Of a DNA stretch of 64,000 nt, positions 7,539-16,093 are shown in pieces. The notes beneath the pieces are model-generated. The model did not search any database and had not been told where the DNA came from. It saw only the letters and a program-made list of their open reading frames with translations. How positions within the stretch are numbered: position 1 is the stretch's first letter; each line of letters starts with the position of its first letter. The position numbers and the translations under genes were made by a program. The stretch is from Actinophytocola sp035995025 (GTDB taxonomy: Bacteria; Actinomycetota; Actinomycetes; Mycobacteriales; Pseudonocardiaceae): positions 124,001-188,000 of the forward strand of contig DASYKY010000133.1 in NCBI GenBank assembly GCA_035995025.1, given 5' to 3'.

Positions 7539-8507
7539 GTGGGTCGACCCGAGATCGGTTTCCAGCTCCCCTGCCGGCTGCCCGCGCCGCAGATCGCCGC
7601 CGTCGCGCGGGCGGTCGAGCAGGCCGGCTTCGACCAGGTGTGGGTGGTCGAGGACTGCTTCTTCGCGGGCGGGATCGCGGCCGCCGCGGCAACGCTGGCA
7701 GCGACCGAGCACATCAGGGTCGGCATCGGGATCCTGCCCGCGGTGGCGCGCAACGCGGCGTTCACCGCGATGGAGGTGGCCGCGCTCGCCGAGCTGTACC
7801 CGGGGCGGCTCACCTGCGGATTGGGTCACGGCATGCGGGACTGGATGCGCCAGATCGGCGCGGCGCCGGCCTCGCCGCTGACCGCGCTCGGCGAGCACCT
7901 CGACACGGTGCGCCGGCTGCTCGCCGGCGAGGAGGTCACCACACAAGGTCGCTACGTGCGGCTGGACAAGGTCGCGCTGGAGTTCCCGCCGCGCCGGCCG
8001 CCACCGGTGCTCGCCGGCGTCCGCGGGCCCCGGTCCCTCGAGGTCGCCGGGCGGTACGCCGACGGAACGCTGCTCGCCGAACCCGTGACGCCGGCCTACC
8101 TCGCCGCGGCGCGCGCCTCGATCGCCCGCGGCCAGGGCGACGACCCACGTCCCCACCCGATCACCGCGTACGCACTGTGCCACGTCGGCGAGAACACGGC
8201 GGCCGCCCGCGACGCCGTCCGTCCGGTCCTGGCGGCGGCGCTCACCCAGCCGGCCTGGTCCGCCCATCTCGAGCCGCTGGACCTCGCCGGGGAGCTGCCG
8301 CGGATCACCGCGCTCCCCGAGTCCGAGCGAGCCGCCGCCATACCCGACGCGTGGGTCGACGAGCTCGCCATCGTCGGCACGCCGGCCGGCTGCGCCGCGC
8401 GGATCCGCGAGCTGCACGACGCGGGCGCGGACAGCGTCGTGCTGTCCGCGGTCGGCGACCTCCACGACCAACTCGACCGCGCGGCGGTTCTCAACTCGGT
8501 GCCCTGA
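7539..8507 (+). CDS. LLM-class flavin-dependent oxidoreductase (F420 or FMN)
   Basis: 322 residues from GTG 7539 with a CAGGAG ribosome-binding site. The luciferase-like TIM barrel is clear: IGFQLPCRLPAPQIAAVARA at the N-terminus, HIRVGIGILPAVARNAAFTA and LTCGLGHGMRDWMRQIGA in the middle, and a VGTPAGCAARIRELHDAGAD nucleotide-side loop near the end. Members transfer hydride between F420H2/FMNH2 and a small organic substrate, sometimes with oxygen. It stands alone between a regulator remnant and the surface-protein gene, so its pathway is unknown. Confidence 0.88.
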   Translation: MGRPEIGFQLPCRLPAPQIAAVARAVEQAGFDQVWVVEDCFFAGGIAAAAATLAATEHIRVGIGILPAVARNAAFTAMEVAALAELYPGRLTCGLGHGMRDWMRQIGAAPASPLTALGEHLDTVRRLLAGEEVTTQGRYVRLDKVALEFPPRRPPPVLAGVRGPRSLEVAGRYADGTLLAEPVTPAYLAAARASIARGQGDDPRPHPITAYALCHVGENTAAARDAVRPVLAAALTQPAWSAHLEPLDLAGELPRITALPESERAAAIPDAWVDELAIVGTPAGCAARIRELHDAGADSVVLSAVGDLHDQLDRAAVLNSVP

Positions 8508-8566
8508 CGACACGCCGAGCGATCCACGATCGAGTGAACCACGCAAAAACCCCAGGTCAGCGCACC

Positions 8567-8572
8567 TACAAT
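8567..8572 (+). promoter_or_regulatory. -10 element of a leaderless promoter for the surface protein
   Basis: TACAAT, close to the vegetative consensus, ends 8 bp before GTG 8581. There is no Shine-Dalgarno sequence between it and the start, so the mRNA probably begins at or next to the GTG. No convincing -35 hexamer is seen. Confidence 0.55.
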
Positions 8573-8580
8573 GCTGACTC

Positions 8581-10197
8581 GTGGCAGAGTTCCGAAGCGC
8601 GCGCACTCGGTCCCCGCACATCCTCCGGGCGAGTGGGGCCGTCGCGGCGATCGCCGGAGTGGTCACCGCCTGCACCGGGCTGGTGATGTCGGCGGCGGCG
8701 GAACCGGGTGTGCCGGTCAACCCGGTGCGGCCGGTGTCGGCCACCAATGCCGCGGCCGACCCGAGCCACCACTTCCTCGTGCTGGTGGAGAGGAACGCGG
8801 GGCTCTACCAGAACGAGTCCGAGGGCGCGATGCTCGTCGGCGGCGACGTCAGCTGGCGCGGCTACCAGGTCGCACCGAAGTCGACGCCCTACACGGTGCC
8901 CGGGGACGACATCCCTGCCGGCCTGGTCGTGCGCGGCGCCGTCGACTTCGCGGGGTCGACGAGCGGGTCGCAGACCCTTGCCGTACAGCAGAACACGAAC
9001 GCCTACCTCGCCGACCTCTCCGACGCCACGGTCGTGCCCAACGGTGGGGTGACCTACGTCGTGCCGCAGGGCGGCAACGGCAACTTCCGCCCGGTCATCG
9101 CCGTCCAGCGGGCGCAGACCGCCGGGTCCATGGCTCGTGATCCCGGCTTCGACGTCGCGTCGCTGTTCTCGACCTACCGCGCGCTGGCCACCGAGATCGC
9201 GGCGTGCGACAACACGGTCGACCTGCTCGACCAGAACGGCAACGGCGCGTGGCCCGGCAACGGCCCCGCGACGATCCGCCTGCGGCCGGGGCAGAACGTG
9301 CTGAACACGACGACCGCGCAGCTCGCGACGCTGGGGAACCTGAACCTCGCGCCGGGCAGCACACAGCTCGGGCAGGCCACGCTGGTGATCAACGTGTCGG
9401 ACGCGGGTGACTACGACTGGCCGGTGCCCTCCGTGGGCTTCCAGGGCGCGGCGAACGCCGGCTACGTCCTGTGGAACCTGGCGTCGTCGGGCACGGTGAC
9501 GCTGCCGCAAGCCGAGTCCGACACCGTGTGGGGCACCGTGTACGCCCCGAACGCCGCGCTGGTCGACCACTCGTCGTCGAACATCGAGGGCAACGTCGTG
9601 GTCCGTGCGCTGCAGCACGGTGGCCAGACCGCCGGCTCCCCGGGCGCGGACGGCGGCGAGATCCACGACACCCCGTTCCTCGGCACCGTCACCCCCTGCA
9701 CCCCGCAGGCCACCACGACGACCACCACAACCACGACAACCACGACAACCACGACAACCACGACAACCACCACGACCACCACGACCACGACAACAACCGA
9801 CGAGACGACAACGACCGAACCTGCGACCACCACCACAACGACAGACGAGACCACTACGGATACGACGACGACCGACGAGACGACAACTACGACCGACGAG
9901 ACGACGACGACAACCGGCACAACGACCGACGGTTCGACGACCGGGCCTACGACGACGGAAGGACCCGTCACAACGTCGCCGACCACCACGACGGCCGCCG
10001 TCCCCGTGCCGGCGACCGCGGAAGGCAGCGACCCGATCCTCGGCGGTGGCGGATCGGGCGGCACCTCACCTACGGACGACACGGGGCTGGCCGGAACCGG
10101 CCTCCCAGCAGCGTTCCTGACTCTCGGCGGCGTCGCGCTGACGCTGCTCGGCTGTGCCGCGCTCATCGCCACCCGTCGCCAGGACGACCGTCCCTGA
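8581..10197 (+). CDS. Choice-of-anchor A domain surface protein with Thr-rich stalk and LAGTG sorting signal
   Basis: 538 residues. Residues 1-40 form a signal peptide (RASGAVAAIAGVVTACTGLV, cleavage near SAAAEP). Residues about 55-370 are a choice-of-anchor A domain, with a DPGFDVASLFSTYRALATEI helix and FQGAANAGYVLWNLASSGTV strands. Residues about 378-475 are an almost pure Thr stalk with TDETTT repeats. The C-terminus has DTGLAGTG, a hydrophobic helix and an RRQDD tail. This is the LAxTG sorting signal used by class E sortases in actinobacteria, so the protein should be covalently attached to the wall, its stalk pushing the globular domain outward. No sortase is in the window. It is preceded by a leaderless promoter. 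Confidence 0.85.
   Translation: MAEFRSARTRSPHILRASGAVAAIAGVVTACTGLVMSAAAEPGVPVNPVRPVSATNAAADPSHHFLVLVERNAGLYQNESEGAMLVGGDVSWRGYQVAPKSTPYTVPGDDIPAGLVVRGAVDFAGSTSGSQTLAVQQNTNAYLADLSDATVVPNGGVTYVVPQGGNGNFRPVIAVQRAQTAGSMARDPGFDVASLFSTYRALATEIAACDNTVDLLDQNGNGAWPGNGPATIRLRPGQNVLNTTTAQLATLGNLNLAPGSTQLGQATLVINVSDAGDYDWPVPSVGFQGAANAGYVLWNLASSGTVTLPQAESDTVWGTVYAPNAALVDHSSSNIEGNVVVRALQHGGQTAGSPGADGGEIHDTPFLGTVTPCTPQATTTTTTTTTTTTTTTTTTTTTTTTTTTTTDETTTTEPATTTTTTDETTTDTTTTDETTTTTDETTTTTGTTTDGSTTGPTTTEGPVTTSPTTTTAAVPVPATAEGSDPILGGGGSGGTSPTDDTGLAGTGLPAAFLTLGGVALTLLGCAALIATRRQDDRP
9715..9985 (+). repeat. Threonine-codon microsatellite inside the surface-protein gene
   Basis: Low-complexity AC-rich DNA encoding the poly-Thr stalk. 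It includes four perfect copies of the 9-mer CCACGACAA at 9731-9766, followed by degenerate ACNACN runs and GACGAGACGAC units encoding TDETT. Tandem 9-mers keep the reading frame when copy number changes, so the stalk length may vary between strains. The strand opposite gives a spurious poly-Val reading frame. Confidence 0.8.
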
Positions 10198-10202
10198 CCG
10201 GT

Positions 10203-10215
10203 AGCCGGATCGGCT
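10203..10215 (+). terminator. Short hairpin after the surface-protein gene
   Basis: AGCCG, GAT, CGGCT and then TTCC lies 6 bp beyond the stop of the surface-protein gene, in the 50-bp convergent gap. The stem is only 5 bp, so this is a weak candidate. Confidence 0.25.
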
Positions 10216-10247
10216 TTCCCTGTAGCACGGAGCTTTCCGCCCGGTCG

Positions 10248-11060
10248 TCACTCCACAGCGGCGGCGACCGGGACGTGGTGGAACTCGGGCCGGGTGAAGT
10301 GACCCTCGACGCGCGAGGACGTGGCGAGCGCGGCGACGCCCTCCCCGGACGGCAACGCGTACGCCTCGGCCGCCTCGAGGTCGACCTGGTAGCCGAGGTC
10401 GATGAGGCTGGCCACGGTCAGCCTGCTGATCGGGTTGCCGACTCCGCCGATGGCACTGGACATCAGCTCGTTGCGGAACCGCGACTCGCGCCAGTGGCTG
10501 TCCCGCGTGCCGTCGCCGCCCTTGTTCTCCACCGGCACGGTCTCGGGGTCGCCACCGGTGAGGCGGCCGTACTCGATCATGGCCACCCGGCCGGTGAAGC
10601 GCGGCTCGTCGGTGCCGACGTTCTGCACCAGCCCGTCCCACAACGAGCCGAAGCCCAGCACGTGCCCCATCTCGTGGGTGATCACGTCGACGAGCGTGCC
10701 GTCCCGCTCCATTGCCGCGAGGTCGGCGGTGTCGAACCGCATCTTTCCCTTGCACGGCGGCCCGCCGACACGGACGTGGGTCGGCCCGGCCTGGCCGAGA
10801 ATATTGCCGACACCGTCGATCGGCGCGCCCTCGGCGAGAATCAGCACGTCGTCGACCAACTCGCCCTCGACCTCCACATCGGGCAGATCGCCGACGATGA
10901 CGGCGGCCCAGCGGTCCGCCGCGCGCGCGAACGCGTTCTGCTGGGTCTCGGTCAGGCCGCCCACGAACCGCACGGTGATGACGAACGGGGAATCGGTGTT
11001 GGCGATCGCCAGCGCACGCGCCGCGTCGGCACGAGCGTGATAGACCTTGAACTCAGACAT
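10248..11060 (-). CDS. Leishmanolysin-like (M8-type) zinc metalloprotease
   Basis: 270 residues. The zinc-binding helix HEMGHVLGFG is at 129-138, a third histidine lies in RDSHWRESRFRNELM (His189) and the metzincin Met-turn follows at Met200. The spacing and the HWxExxFxNELM segment are typical of leishmanolysin-related bacterial peptidases. There is no signal peptide or lipobox in the frame starting at ATG 11060, so export would need another route, or the enzyme acts inside. The upstream half (FVITVRFVGGLTETQQNAFA and ADRWAAVIVGDLP) is the usual N-terminal domain that precedes the protease core. It is monocistronic and convergent with the surface-protein gene. Confidence 0.82.
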   Translation of the reverse strand: MSEFKVYHARADAARALAIANTDSPFVITVRFVGGLTETQQNAFARAADRWAAVIVGDLPDVEVEGELVDDVLILAEGAPIDGVGNILGQAGPTHVRVGGPPCKGKMRFDTADLAAMERDGTLVDVITHEMGHVLGFGSLWDGLVQNVGTDEPRFTGRVAMIEYGRLTGGDPETVPVENKGGDGTRDSHWRESRFRNELMSSAIGGVGNPISRLTVASLIDLGYQVDLEAAEAYALPSGEGVAALATSSRVEGHFTRPEFHHVPVAAAVE

Positions 11061-11201
11061 CTCGACCTCGTTTGCGGGTAGGGGATACCACGACCGTCAT
11101 TTCGGCCGCCCCGGTTCGATGTGAGGGTGAGTCACGGCACGTAGGTCCGCGATGACGCCGCGCGGATATCGCGAGGCCTTTTGTCTCGTCGTGCCGAGTG
11201 C

Positions 11202-11207
11202 TCTAAT
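11202..11207 (+). promoter_or_regulatory. -10 element of a leaderless promoter for the permease
   Basis: TCTAAT ends 7 bp before GTG 11215. This supports GTG 11215 as the start rather than the in-frame ATG at 11206, which overlaps the hexamer, or the longer frame from 11152. Confidence 0.4.
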
Positions 11208-11214
11208 GCGGGTC

Positions 11215-12648
11215 GTGTCCGAACAGAACGCCAGCCAGGACGTCGAGCAGTTCGGTTACCGGCAGGAGCTCAAACGCTCACTGTCGTTCTGGGACCTGTT
11301 GATCTACGGGCTCATCTTCATGGTCCCGATCGCGCCCTTCGGGATCTTCGGCAGCGTGTTCAACGCCGCGGGCGGGATGGTGGTGCTGGCCTACGCGGTC
11401 GGCGCGGTGGGCATGCTGTTCACCGCCCTGTCCTACGCGCAGATGTCGCGGGCGTTCCCGCTGGCCGGTTCGGTTTACGCGTACGCGGGCCGCGGGATCG
11501 CGCCGCCGTTCGGGTTCATCGCCGGCTGGCAGATCCTGCTGGACTACATCCTCGTACCCACATTGCTGTACATCATCTCCGGCATCGCGATGAACGCCTT
11601 CGTGCCGGGCATTCCCGTCGTGGTGTGGGTGCTCGGTTTCATCGTCCTGAACACCGTCGTCAACTACTTCGGTATCGAGCTCACGGCACGCACCAACCGC
11701 GTGATGCTCGTCCTCGAGCTCATCGTGCTGGCGATCTTCCTCGTGGTCGGCATCGTCGCCCTCGCCGCCGGCAAGGGCACCGGTGACGCGCTCGCGCCAC
11801 TGTTCGACTCCGGCACGTTCTCCGTCGGCCTGATCTTCGGCGCGGTGTCGCTGGCGGCGCTGAGCTTCCTGGGCTTCGACGCGATCTCCACGCTGTCGGA
11901 GGAGAACCGGGAGGCGGGCAACCAGGTCGCGCGGGCGACCGTGCTGTCGCTGCTGGTCGTGGCCGTGCTGTTCATCGTGCAGACGTGGGTCGCGGCGCTC
12001 CTCGTGCCCGGCCGGGAGAAGCTGCTGTCCGAAGGGGACACGGCAGGCACCGCCTTCTACGACGCGGCCGAGCACGCTGGCGGGCACTGGCTGTACGTGC
12101 TGACCGCCGTGATGACCGCGGTCGCCTGGGGCTTCGCCGACGCGCTGGTCGCCCAGGCGGCGACGTCCCGGCTGCTGTACTCCATGGCCCGGGACCGCCA
12201 GCTGCCGCGCGTCCTCGCGAAGGTGCACCCGCGACACCGGGTTCCCGAGCGGGCGACCTTCCTGGTCGCGATCATCTCCGTCGCGGTCAGCGTCGGCATG
12301 ACGTTGCGTGACGACAACGGCGTCTCGCTGCTCACGACGCTGGTGAACTTCGGCGCGCTCACCGCGTTCGTGTTGCTGCACGTGTCGGTGATCGTGCACT
12401 ACCTCGTGCGCCGGCGCAGCCGGGACTACCTGCGGCACCTGGTGGTTCCGTTGTGCGGCATCGTCATCCTCGGCTACGTCGTGATCGAGGCGAAGGTGGC
12501 CGCGCAGGCCGTCGGGCTGACCTGGCTCGCCATCGGCCTGGTCGTGATGACGGTGTTGCTGGTGACCGGCCGGACCCCGACGCTGGCGCGACCACAGTCG
12601 CAACCAGAGGCGCAAGGGCAGTCGCAACCGACCAGGGAGGACACGTGA
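11215..12648 (+). CDS. APC-family amino acid/amide permease
   Basis: About 477 residues with 12 predicted helices. The first begins SLSFWDLLIYGLIFMVPIAP, followed by AAGGMVVLAYAVGAVGMLFT and AFPLAGSVYAYAGRGIAPPFG. The GSVYAYAGR segment corresponds to the substrate-binding unwound region near helix 3, and SFLGFDAISTLSEENR is the APC consensus in helix 6/loop 7. The C-terminus is a Gln-rich cytosolic tail. It overlaps the acetamidase gene by 4 bp (GTGA), so the pair is one operon. The likely role is uptake of an amide or amino acid that the second enzyme hydrolyses. Confidence 0.9.
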   Translation: MSEQNASQDVEQFGYRQELKRSLSFWDLLIYGLIFMVPIAPFGIFGSVFNAAGGMVVLAYAVGAVGMLFTALSYAQMSRAFPLAGSVYAYAGRGIAPPFGFIAGWQILLDYILVPTLLYIISGIAMNAFVPGIPVVVWVLGFIVLNTVVNYFGIELTARTNRVMLVLELIVLAIFLVVGIVALAAGKGTGDALAPLFDSGTFSVGLIFGAVSLAALSFLGFDAISTLSEENREAGNQVARATVLSLLVVAVLFIVQTWVAALLVPGREKLLSEGDTAGTAFYDAAEHAGGHWLYVLTAVMTAVAWGFADALVAQAATSRLLYSMARDRQLPRVLAKVHPRHRVPERATFLVAIISVAVSVGMTLRDDNGVSLLTTLVNFGALTAFVLLHVSVIVHYLVRRRSRDYLRHLVVPLCGIVILGYVVIEAKVAAQAVGLTWLAIGLVVMTVLLVTGRTPTLARPQSQPEAQGQSQPTREDT

Positions 12649-13649
12649 GGGTCATCGAGTACCGTCCCGACCCCGCCGAGTTCGCCTGGACCTTCGGCGG
12701 CGTCTCCCCCGTGCGGACGGTCAAGCCAGGCGACGCGCTCTCGCTCTGGACCGAGGACTGCTTCACCGGCAAGGTCCGCACCGAACGCGATCTCGTGTCC
12801 CAGGTCTGCGAGTTCCCGTTCCTCAACCCGCAGACCGGACCGTTCTATGTGGACGGTGCCAGACCGGGTGACACGCTCGCCCTGCACTTCGTGTCGATCG
12901 AGCCGGCCACCGAGATCGGGGCCGCGACGACCGTGCCGTTCTTCGGCACGCTCACCTCCGACGCCCAGACCGCGACGCTGCAGGAAGCGCTGCCGGAGCT
13001 GGTGTGGCTGTACGAGCTGGACAACACGAAGCGAACGGTCACCTACCACGCGAAGAGCGCGGAGCTGACCATCGAGCTGCCGATGGATCCCATGCACGGC
13101 ACGGTCGGCGTCGCCCCCGCCGCTCTCGAGGCCCGCTCCTCGCTCGTCCCCGACATGCACGGCGGCAACCTCGACACCCCGGAGATGCGAGCGGGAGTGA
13201 CCGCCTACTTCGGCGTCAACGTCGAAGGCGCGCTGTTCTCCCTCGGCGACGGGCACGCCCGCCAGGGCGAGGGCGAGGCGTGCGGCACGGGCGTCGAGGT
13301 GGCCATGAACACCGTGGTCATCGTGGAGCTGATCCCGGGGATGGCGACACCGTGGCCGCGGCTGGAGTCCGACACCCACCTGATGTCCATAGGCGCGGCA
13401 CGGCCGCTGGAGAACGCCTACCGGGTCGCCCAGGTGGACATGACCGGCTGGCTGTCCGAGCTGTGTCACGTCGACCGCATGGACGCCTACCAGATCGTCG
13501 CCCAGGCCGCCCTCACCCCCGTTGCCCAGGTGTGCAACCCGATCTACACCGTCACCAGCAAGATCCCCAAGGCGCTCGTGCCCGCCGACGCCGCGTACCG
13601 CGGGATCCACGCCGACCTTCGCGCGCGGGCGGGCCGGCTGCGCGGTTGA
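12645..13649 (+). CDS. Acetamidase/formamidase family amidohydrolase
   Basis: 334 residues from GTG 12645, with GGGAGG 6 bp upstream. Family landmarks are HGTVGVAPA, PDMHGGNLDTPEM, LFSLGDGHARQGEGEACGTG (the conserved GDxHxxxGxGE metal/active-site region) and DAYQIVAQAALTPVAQVCNP near the end. These enzymes hydrolyse formamide, acetamide or related short amides to ammonia and acid in the cytosol. Coupling to the upstream permease by a 4-bp overlap suggests nitrogen scavenging from an imported amide. Its stop is 3 bp from that of the convergent signal peptidase gene. Confidence 0.92.
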   Translation: MRVIEYRPDPAEFAWTFGGVSPVRTVKPGDALSLWTEDCFTGKVRTERDLVSQVCEFPFLNPQTGPFYVDGARPGDTLALHFVSIEPATEIGAATTVPFFGTLTSDAQTATLQEALPELVWLYELDNTKRTVTYHAKSAELTIELPMDPMHGTVGVAPAALEARSSLVPDMHGGNLDTPEMRAGVTAYFGVNVEGALFSLGDGHARQGEGEACGTGVEVAMNTVVIVELIPGMATPWPRLESDTHLMSIGAARPLENAYRVAQVDMTGWLSELCHVDRMDAYQIVAQAALTPVAQVCNPIYTVTSKIPKALVPADAAYRGIHADLRARAGRLRG

Positions 13650-13652
13650 CCG

Positions 13653-14690
13653 CTACTGCTCGCGGCGAGGCAGCCGGACCAGCCACCTGGCTCGCCTGCC
13701 GAGCCACAGCGCCGGCCAGGCGGCGAGCAGACCGACACCAGCCGGCAGGCCCTGCTGCCACACGGGCGCGCCCAGCGCGGACGCGACGGCCTGCGGGTCG
13801 TGGTCGCCCACGCCTCCCCATCGCGACGGCGGCAGCACGATGTAGCGCGCCTTGCCGATCACGTTGTCGGTGGAGACGACACCGCGGAGCCCACCGCCGT
13901 CCTGGAACCGCGAGTCCTTCGAGTTGTTGCGGTTGTCGCCCATGACCCAGAGCGTGCCCTCCGGCACGACCACCGGGTCGAACCGCTGCCTGCCGTCCGG
14001 CTTGCCGTTCTGCCAGTAGACGTACGGTTCGTCGAGCGGCCGGCCGTCGACCAGCACCCGTCCCTTGGGGTCGCAGCACTGGACGGTCTGCCCGCCGACC
14101 GCGATCACCCGCTTGACGAAGTCACGCTCGTCCGCCGGCGCGAGGCCGACCAGGGCGCCGATCGACTGGAGGGTGTTGGTGACGAAGTTGCCCGACGAGG
14201 ACGCCTGGTCGTAGTCGTCGCTCCAGGAGGCCGGGCCCTCGAACACGACGACGTCGCCCGGCTCGGGATCGGTGAACGCGTAGGTGAGCTTGTCCACCAG
14301 CATGCGGTCGTTGTCGCAGTTCGCGCAGCCGTGCAGCGTCTTCTCCATCGACCCGGACGGGATCAGGTAGAACCGGCCCAGGAAGGTCTGGATGAGGAAC
14401 GTCATCAGCAGCGCGACCGCGAGCAGGGTCAGCAGCTCCTTCCAGAGCGGCTTCTTCCGCCCGGCCCGGCGGCGCCTGCGGCCCTGGAACGTCGCACCGG
14501 TGTCGAACGGATCGCCTTCCGGACGAATCTCCTCGAAGCGGCTTTCCTGCTGGCGCGTGCCGTCCGCGAAGAAGCCGTTGGGACGGTTCGGTGCGTCCGG
14601 CCGCCATGCCCGCGACTCGTCGAACGTCGGGATCATGTCGGTGCGCTCCGGGTCGTCCCCCGGCCGCTGCGGGTGCACGGGGAAGGCCAC
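13653..14690 (-). CDS. lepB: Signal peptidase I
   Basis: 345 residues. A long acidic/Arg-rich cytosolic extension (1-82) is followed by one membrane helix (about 84-105) and the S26 catalytic domain. Ser114 in IPSGSMEKTL and Lys193 in RDFVKRVIAVGG form the Ser-Lys dyad; the GDNRNNSKDSR box is also present. The C-terminus adds a second hydrophobic segment and a basic tail, common in actinobacterial enzymes. Cys123/Cys126 and a CC pair near 210 are outside the consensus. I use GTG 14690 because a TAACGT -10-like box ends 6 bp upstream; ATG at residue 19 is possible. The enzyme cleaves Sec/Tat signal peptides outside the membrane. Confidence 0.93.
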   Translation of the reverse strand: MAFPVHPQRPGDDPERTDMIPTFDESRAWRPDAPNRPNGFFADGTRQQESRFEEIRPEGDPFDTGATFQGRRRRRAGRKKPLWKELLTLLAVALLMTFLIQTFLGRFYLIPSGSMEKTLHGCANCDNDRMLVDKLTYAFTDPEPGDVVVFEGPASWSDDYDQASSSGNFVTNTLQSIGALVGLAPADERDFVKRVIAVGGQTVQCCDPKGRVLVDGRPLDEPYVYWQNGKPDGRQRFDPVVVPEGTLWVMGDNRNNSKDSRFQDGGGLRGVVSTDNVIGKARYIVLPPSRWGGVGDHDPQAVASALGAPVWQQGLPAGVGLLAAWPALWLGRRARWLVRLPRREQ

Positions 14691-14696
14691 GGGACC

Positions 14697-14702
14697 ACGT
14701 TA
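14697..14702 (-). promoter_or_regulatory. -10 element of a leaderless promoter for lepB
   Basis: On the minus strand TAACGT ends 6 bp before GTG 14690 with no ribosome-binding site between. It fits the leaderless pattern seen at other genes here. Confidence 0.4.
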
Positions 14703-14752
14703 CGGGAGATGCGCGCAGACGCGTGTTAAATCGCGACTCCCGGTGACCGGCT

Positions 14753-14780
14753 GTGTCGTCGAGTGCCGTCGTCGAGTGCC
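14753..14780 (+). repeat. 13-bp direct repeat upstream of the alkylsulfatase-like gene
   Basis: GTCGTCGAGTGCC occurs twice in tandem, starting at 14755 and 14768, next to the promoter of the following gene. Probably a recent slippage duplication; no function is implied. Confidence 0.5.
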
Positions 14781-14791
14781 ACAGTGTGCCC

Positions 14792-16009
14792 ATGCTCCTG
14801 GACTACGCGGACAAGCTGTGGCGCGGCGAGGTCGGCATGGACGGCCTGCTCGCCGACGGGTCGCTCTGGGGCGTCGCGCACGAGCTCACCGACGGGGTCG
14901 CCGTGGTGGCGGGCTTCTCCAACGTCGTCGTGTTCCGCACCGGGGCGGGCCTGCTGTTGTTCGACACCGGCGCCGAGTTCGCCGCGGCGGCGACGCACCA
15001 GGCCGTTCGCCGGTGGTGCGCGGACCCGGTGCGGTACGCGATCTACTCGCACGGCCACGTGGACCACGTCGGCGGCATGGCGCCGTTCGACGCCGAGCCG
15101 GGCCCCGCGCCGGTGGTGATCGCCCACGAGGCGGTGCCCGATCGCTTCGACCGGTACGTGCGCACGGCCGGGTACAACGAGCTGATCAACCGCCGCCAGT
15201 TCGGTGTGCCGCAGCTGAGGTGGCCGCGCGAGTACCGCTACCCGGACCGGACCTTCCGCGATCGGTACACGCTGGAGCACGGCGGTCTGACCGTCACGCT
15301 GCGCCACGCCCGCGGCGAGACCGACGACCACCTGTGGGCGCACGTGCCCGAGCTCGACATGGTGCTGCCGGGCGACCTGTTCATCTGGAACGCGCCCAAC
15401 TGCGGGAACCCGCAGAAGGCCCAGCGCTACCCGGCCGAGTGGGCGGCGGCGCTGCGCGCCATGGCCGAGATCGGCGCCGCCCGGCTCGTGCCGGGTCACG
15501 GCCCGCCGGTCGTCGGCGCGGACCGGGTCCACGAGGCGCTGACGAACACCGCCGAGTACCTGGAGTCACTGCTCGAGCAGACGCTGGCGCTGATGAACCG
15601 CGGCGCCCGGCTCGACGAGATCATCCACACCGTCACCGTGCCGGCGCACCTCGCGGACAAGCCCTACCTGCGACCGGCCTACGACGAGCCCGAGTTCATC
15701 GTGCACAACATCTGGCGCCGCTACGGCGGCTGGTGGGACGGTGACCCGGCGTCGCTGCATCCGGCCCCGGCGGGCCGCGAGGCGACGGTGATCGCCGAGC
15801 TGTGCGGCGGCCCGCACGTGCTGGCCGGGCGAGCGTCGCGGGCGCTGGCCGAGGACGAACCCCGCATCGCCGCGCGCCTGGCCGAGCTGGCCGTCCGCGC
15901 GGCACCGTCCGATGAGGACATCCGAGCCACCCACCGCGCGGTCTTCACCGCCCTGGCAGACGCCGCGACCTCCACGATGGCCCGCGGCATCTACCGCGCC
16001 GAGACGTAG
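14792..16009 (+). CDS. MBL-fold alkylsulfatase-like hydrolase
   Basis: 405 residues. The dinuclear metal site is explicit: SHGHVDHVGG (HxHxDH at 87-92), later HARGETDDHLWAHVPELDMV and VLPGDLFIWN, then VPGHGPPVVG. After about residue 260 comes an all-helical alkylsulfatase dimerisation domain (LADKPYLRPAYDEPEFIVHN and RYGGWWDGDPASLHP are its conserved core). The C-terminal SCP2-like domain of full alkylsulfatases is missing. The ATG is chosen because a CACAGT box ends 6 bp upstream and the longer frame adds no conserved residues. The protein is cytosolic, as no signal peptide is seen. The likely reaction is hydrolysis of a sulfate or related ester; the substrate is unknown. Confidence 0.86.
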   Translation: MLLDYADKLWRGEVGMDGLLADGSLWGVAHELTDGVAVVAGFSNVVVFRTGAGLLLFDTGAEFAAAATHQAVRRWCADPVRYAIYSHGHVDHVGGMAPFDAEPGPAPVVIAHEAVPDRFDRYVRTAGYNELINRRQFGVPQLRWPREYRYPDRTFRDRYTLEHGGLTVTLRHARGETDDHLWAHVPELDMVLPGDLFIWNAPNCGNPQKAQRYPAEWAAALRAMAEIGAARLVPGHGPPVVGADRVHEALTNTAEYLESLLEQTLALMNRGARLDEIIHTVTVPAHLADKPYLRPAYDEPEFIVHNIWRRYGGWWDGDPASLHPAPAGREATVIAELCGGPHVLAGRASRALAEDEPRIAARLAELAVRAAPSDEDIRATHRAVFTALADAATSTMARGIYRAET

Positions 16010-16080
16010 CCAACCGCGAGCCCGGGTACGACCGCCGGTTCACCGGCGGCGAGCCGGGACCGGTCCCGCCGCGGCGGACC

Positions 16081-16086
16081 TAGCGT
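16081..16086 (+). promoter_or_regulatory. -10 element of a leaderless promoter
   Basis: TAGCGT ends 7 bp before ATG 16094, identical in sequence and spacing to the element before the VOC gene at 2433. Confidence 0.5.
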
Positions 16087-16093
16087 CCGCGCC

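Noticed and set aside
9462..10172. Minus-strand frame encoding a poly-valine protein
   Set aside because: It is the reverse complement of the Thr-codon repeats of the surface-protein gene and has no start context.
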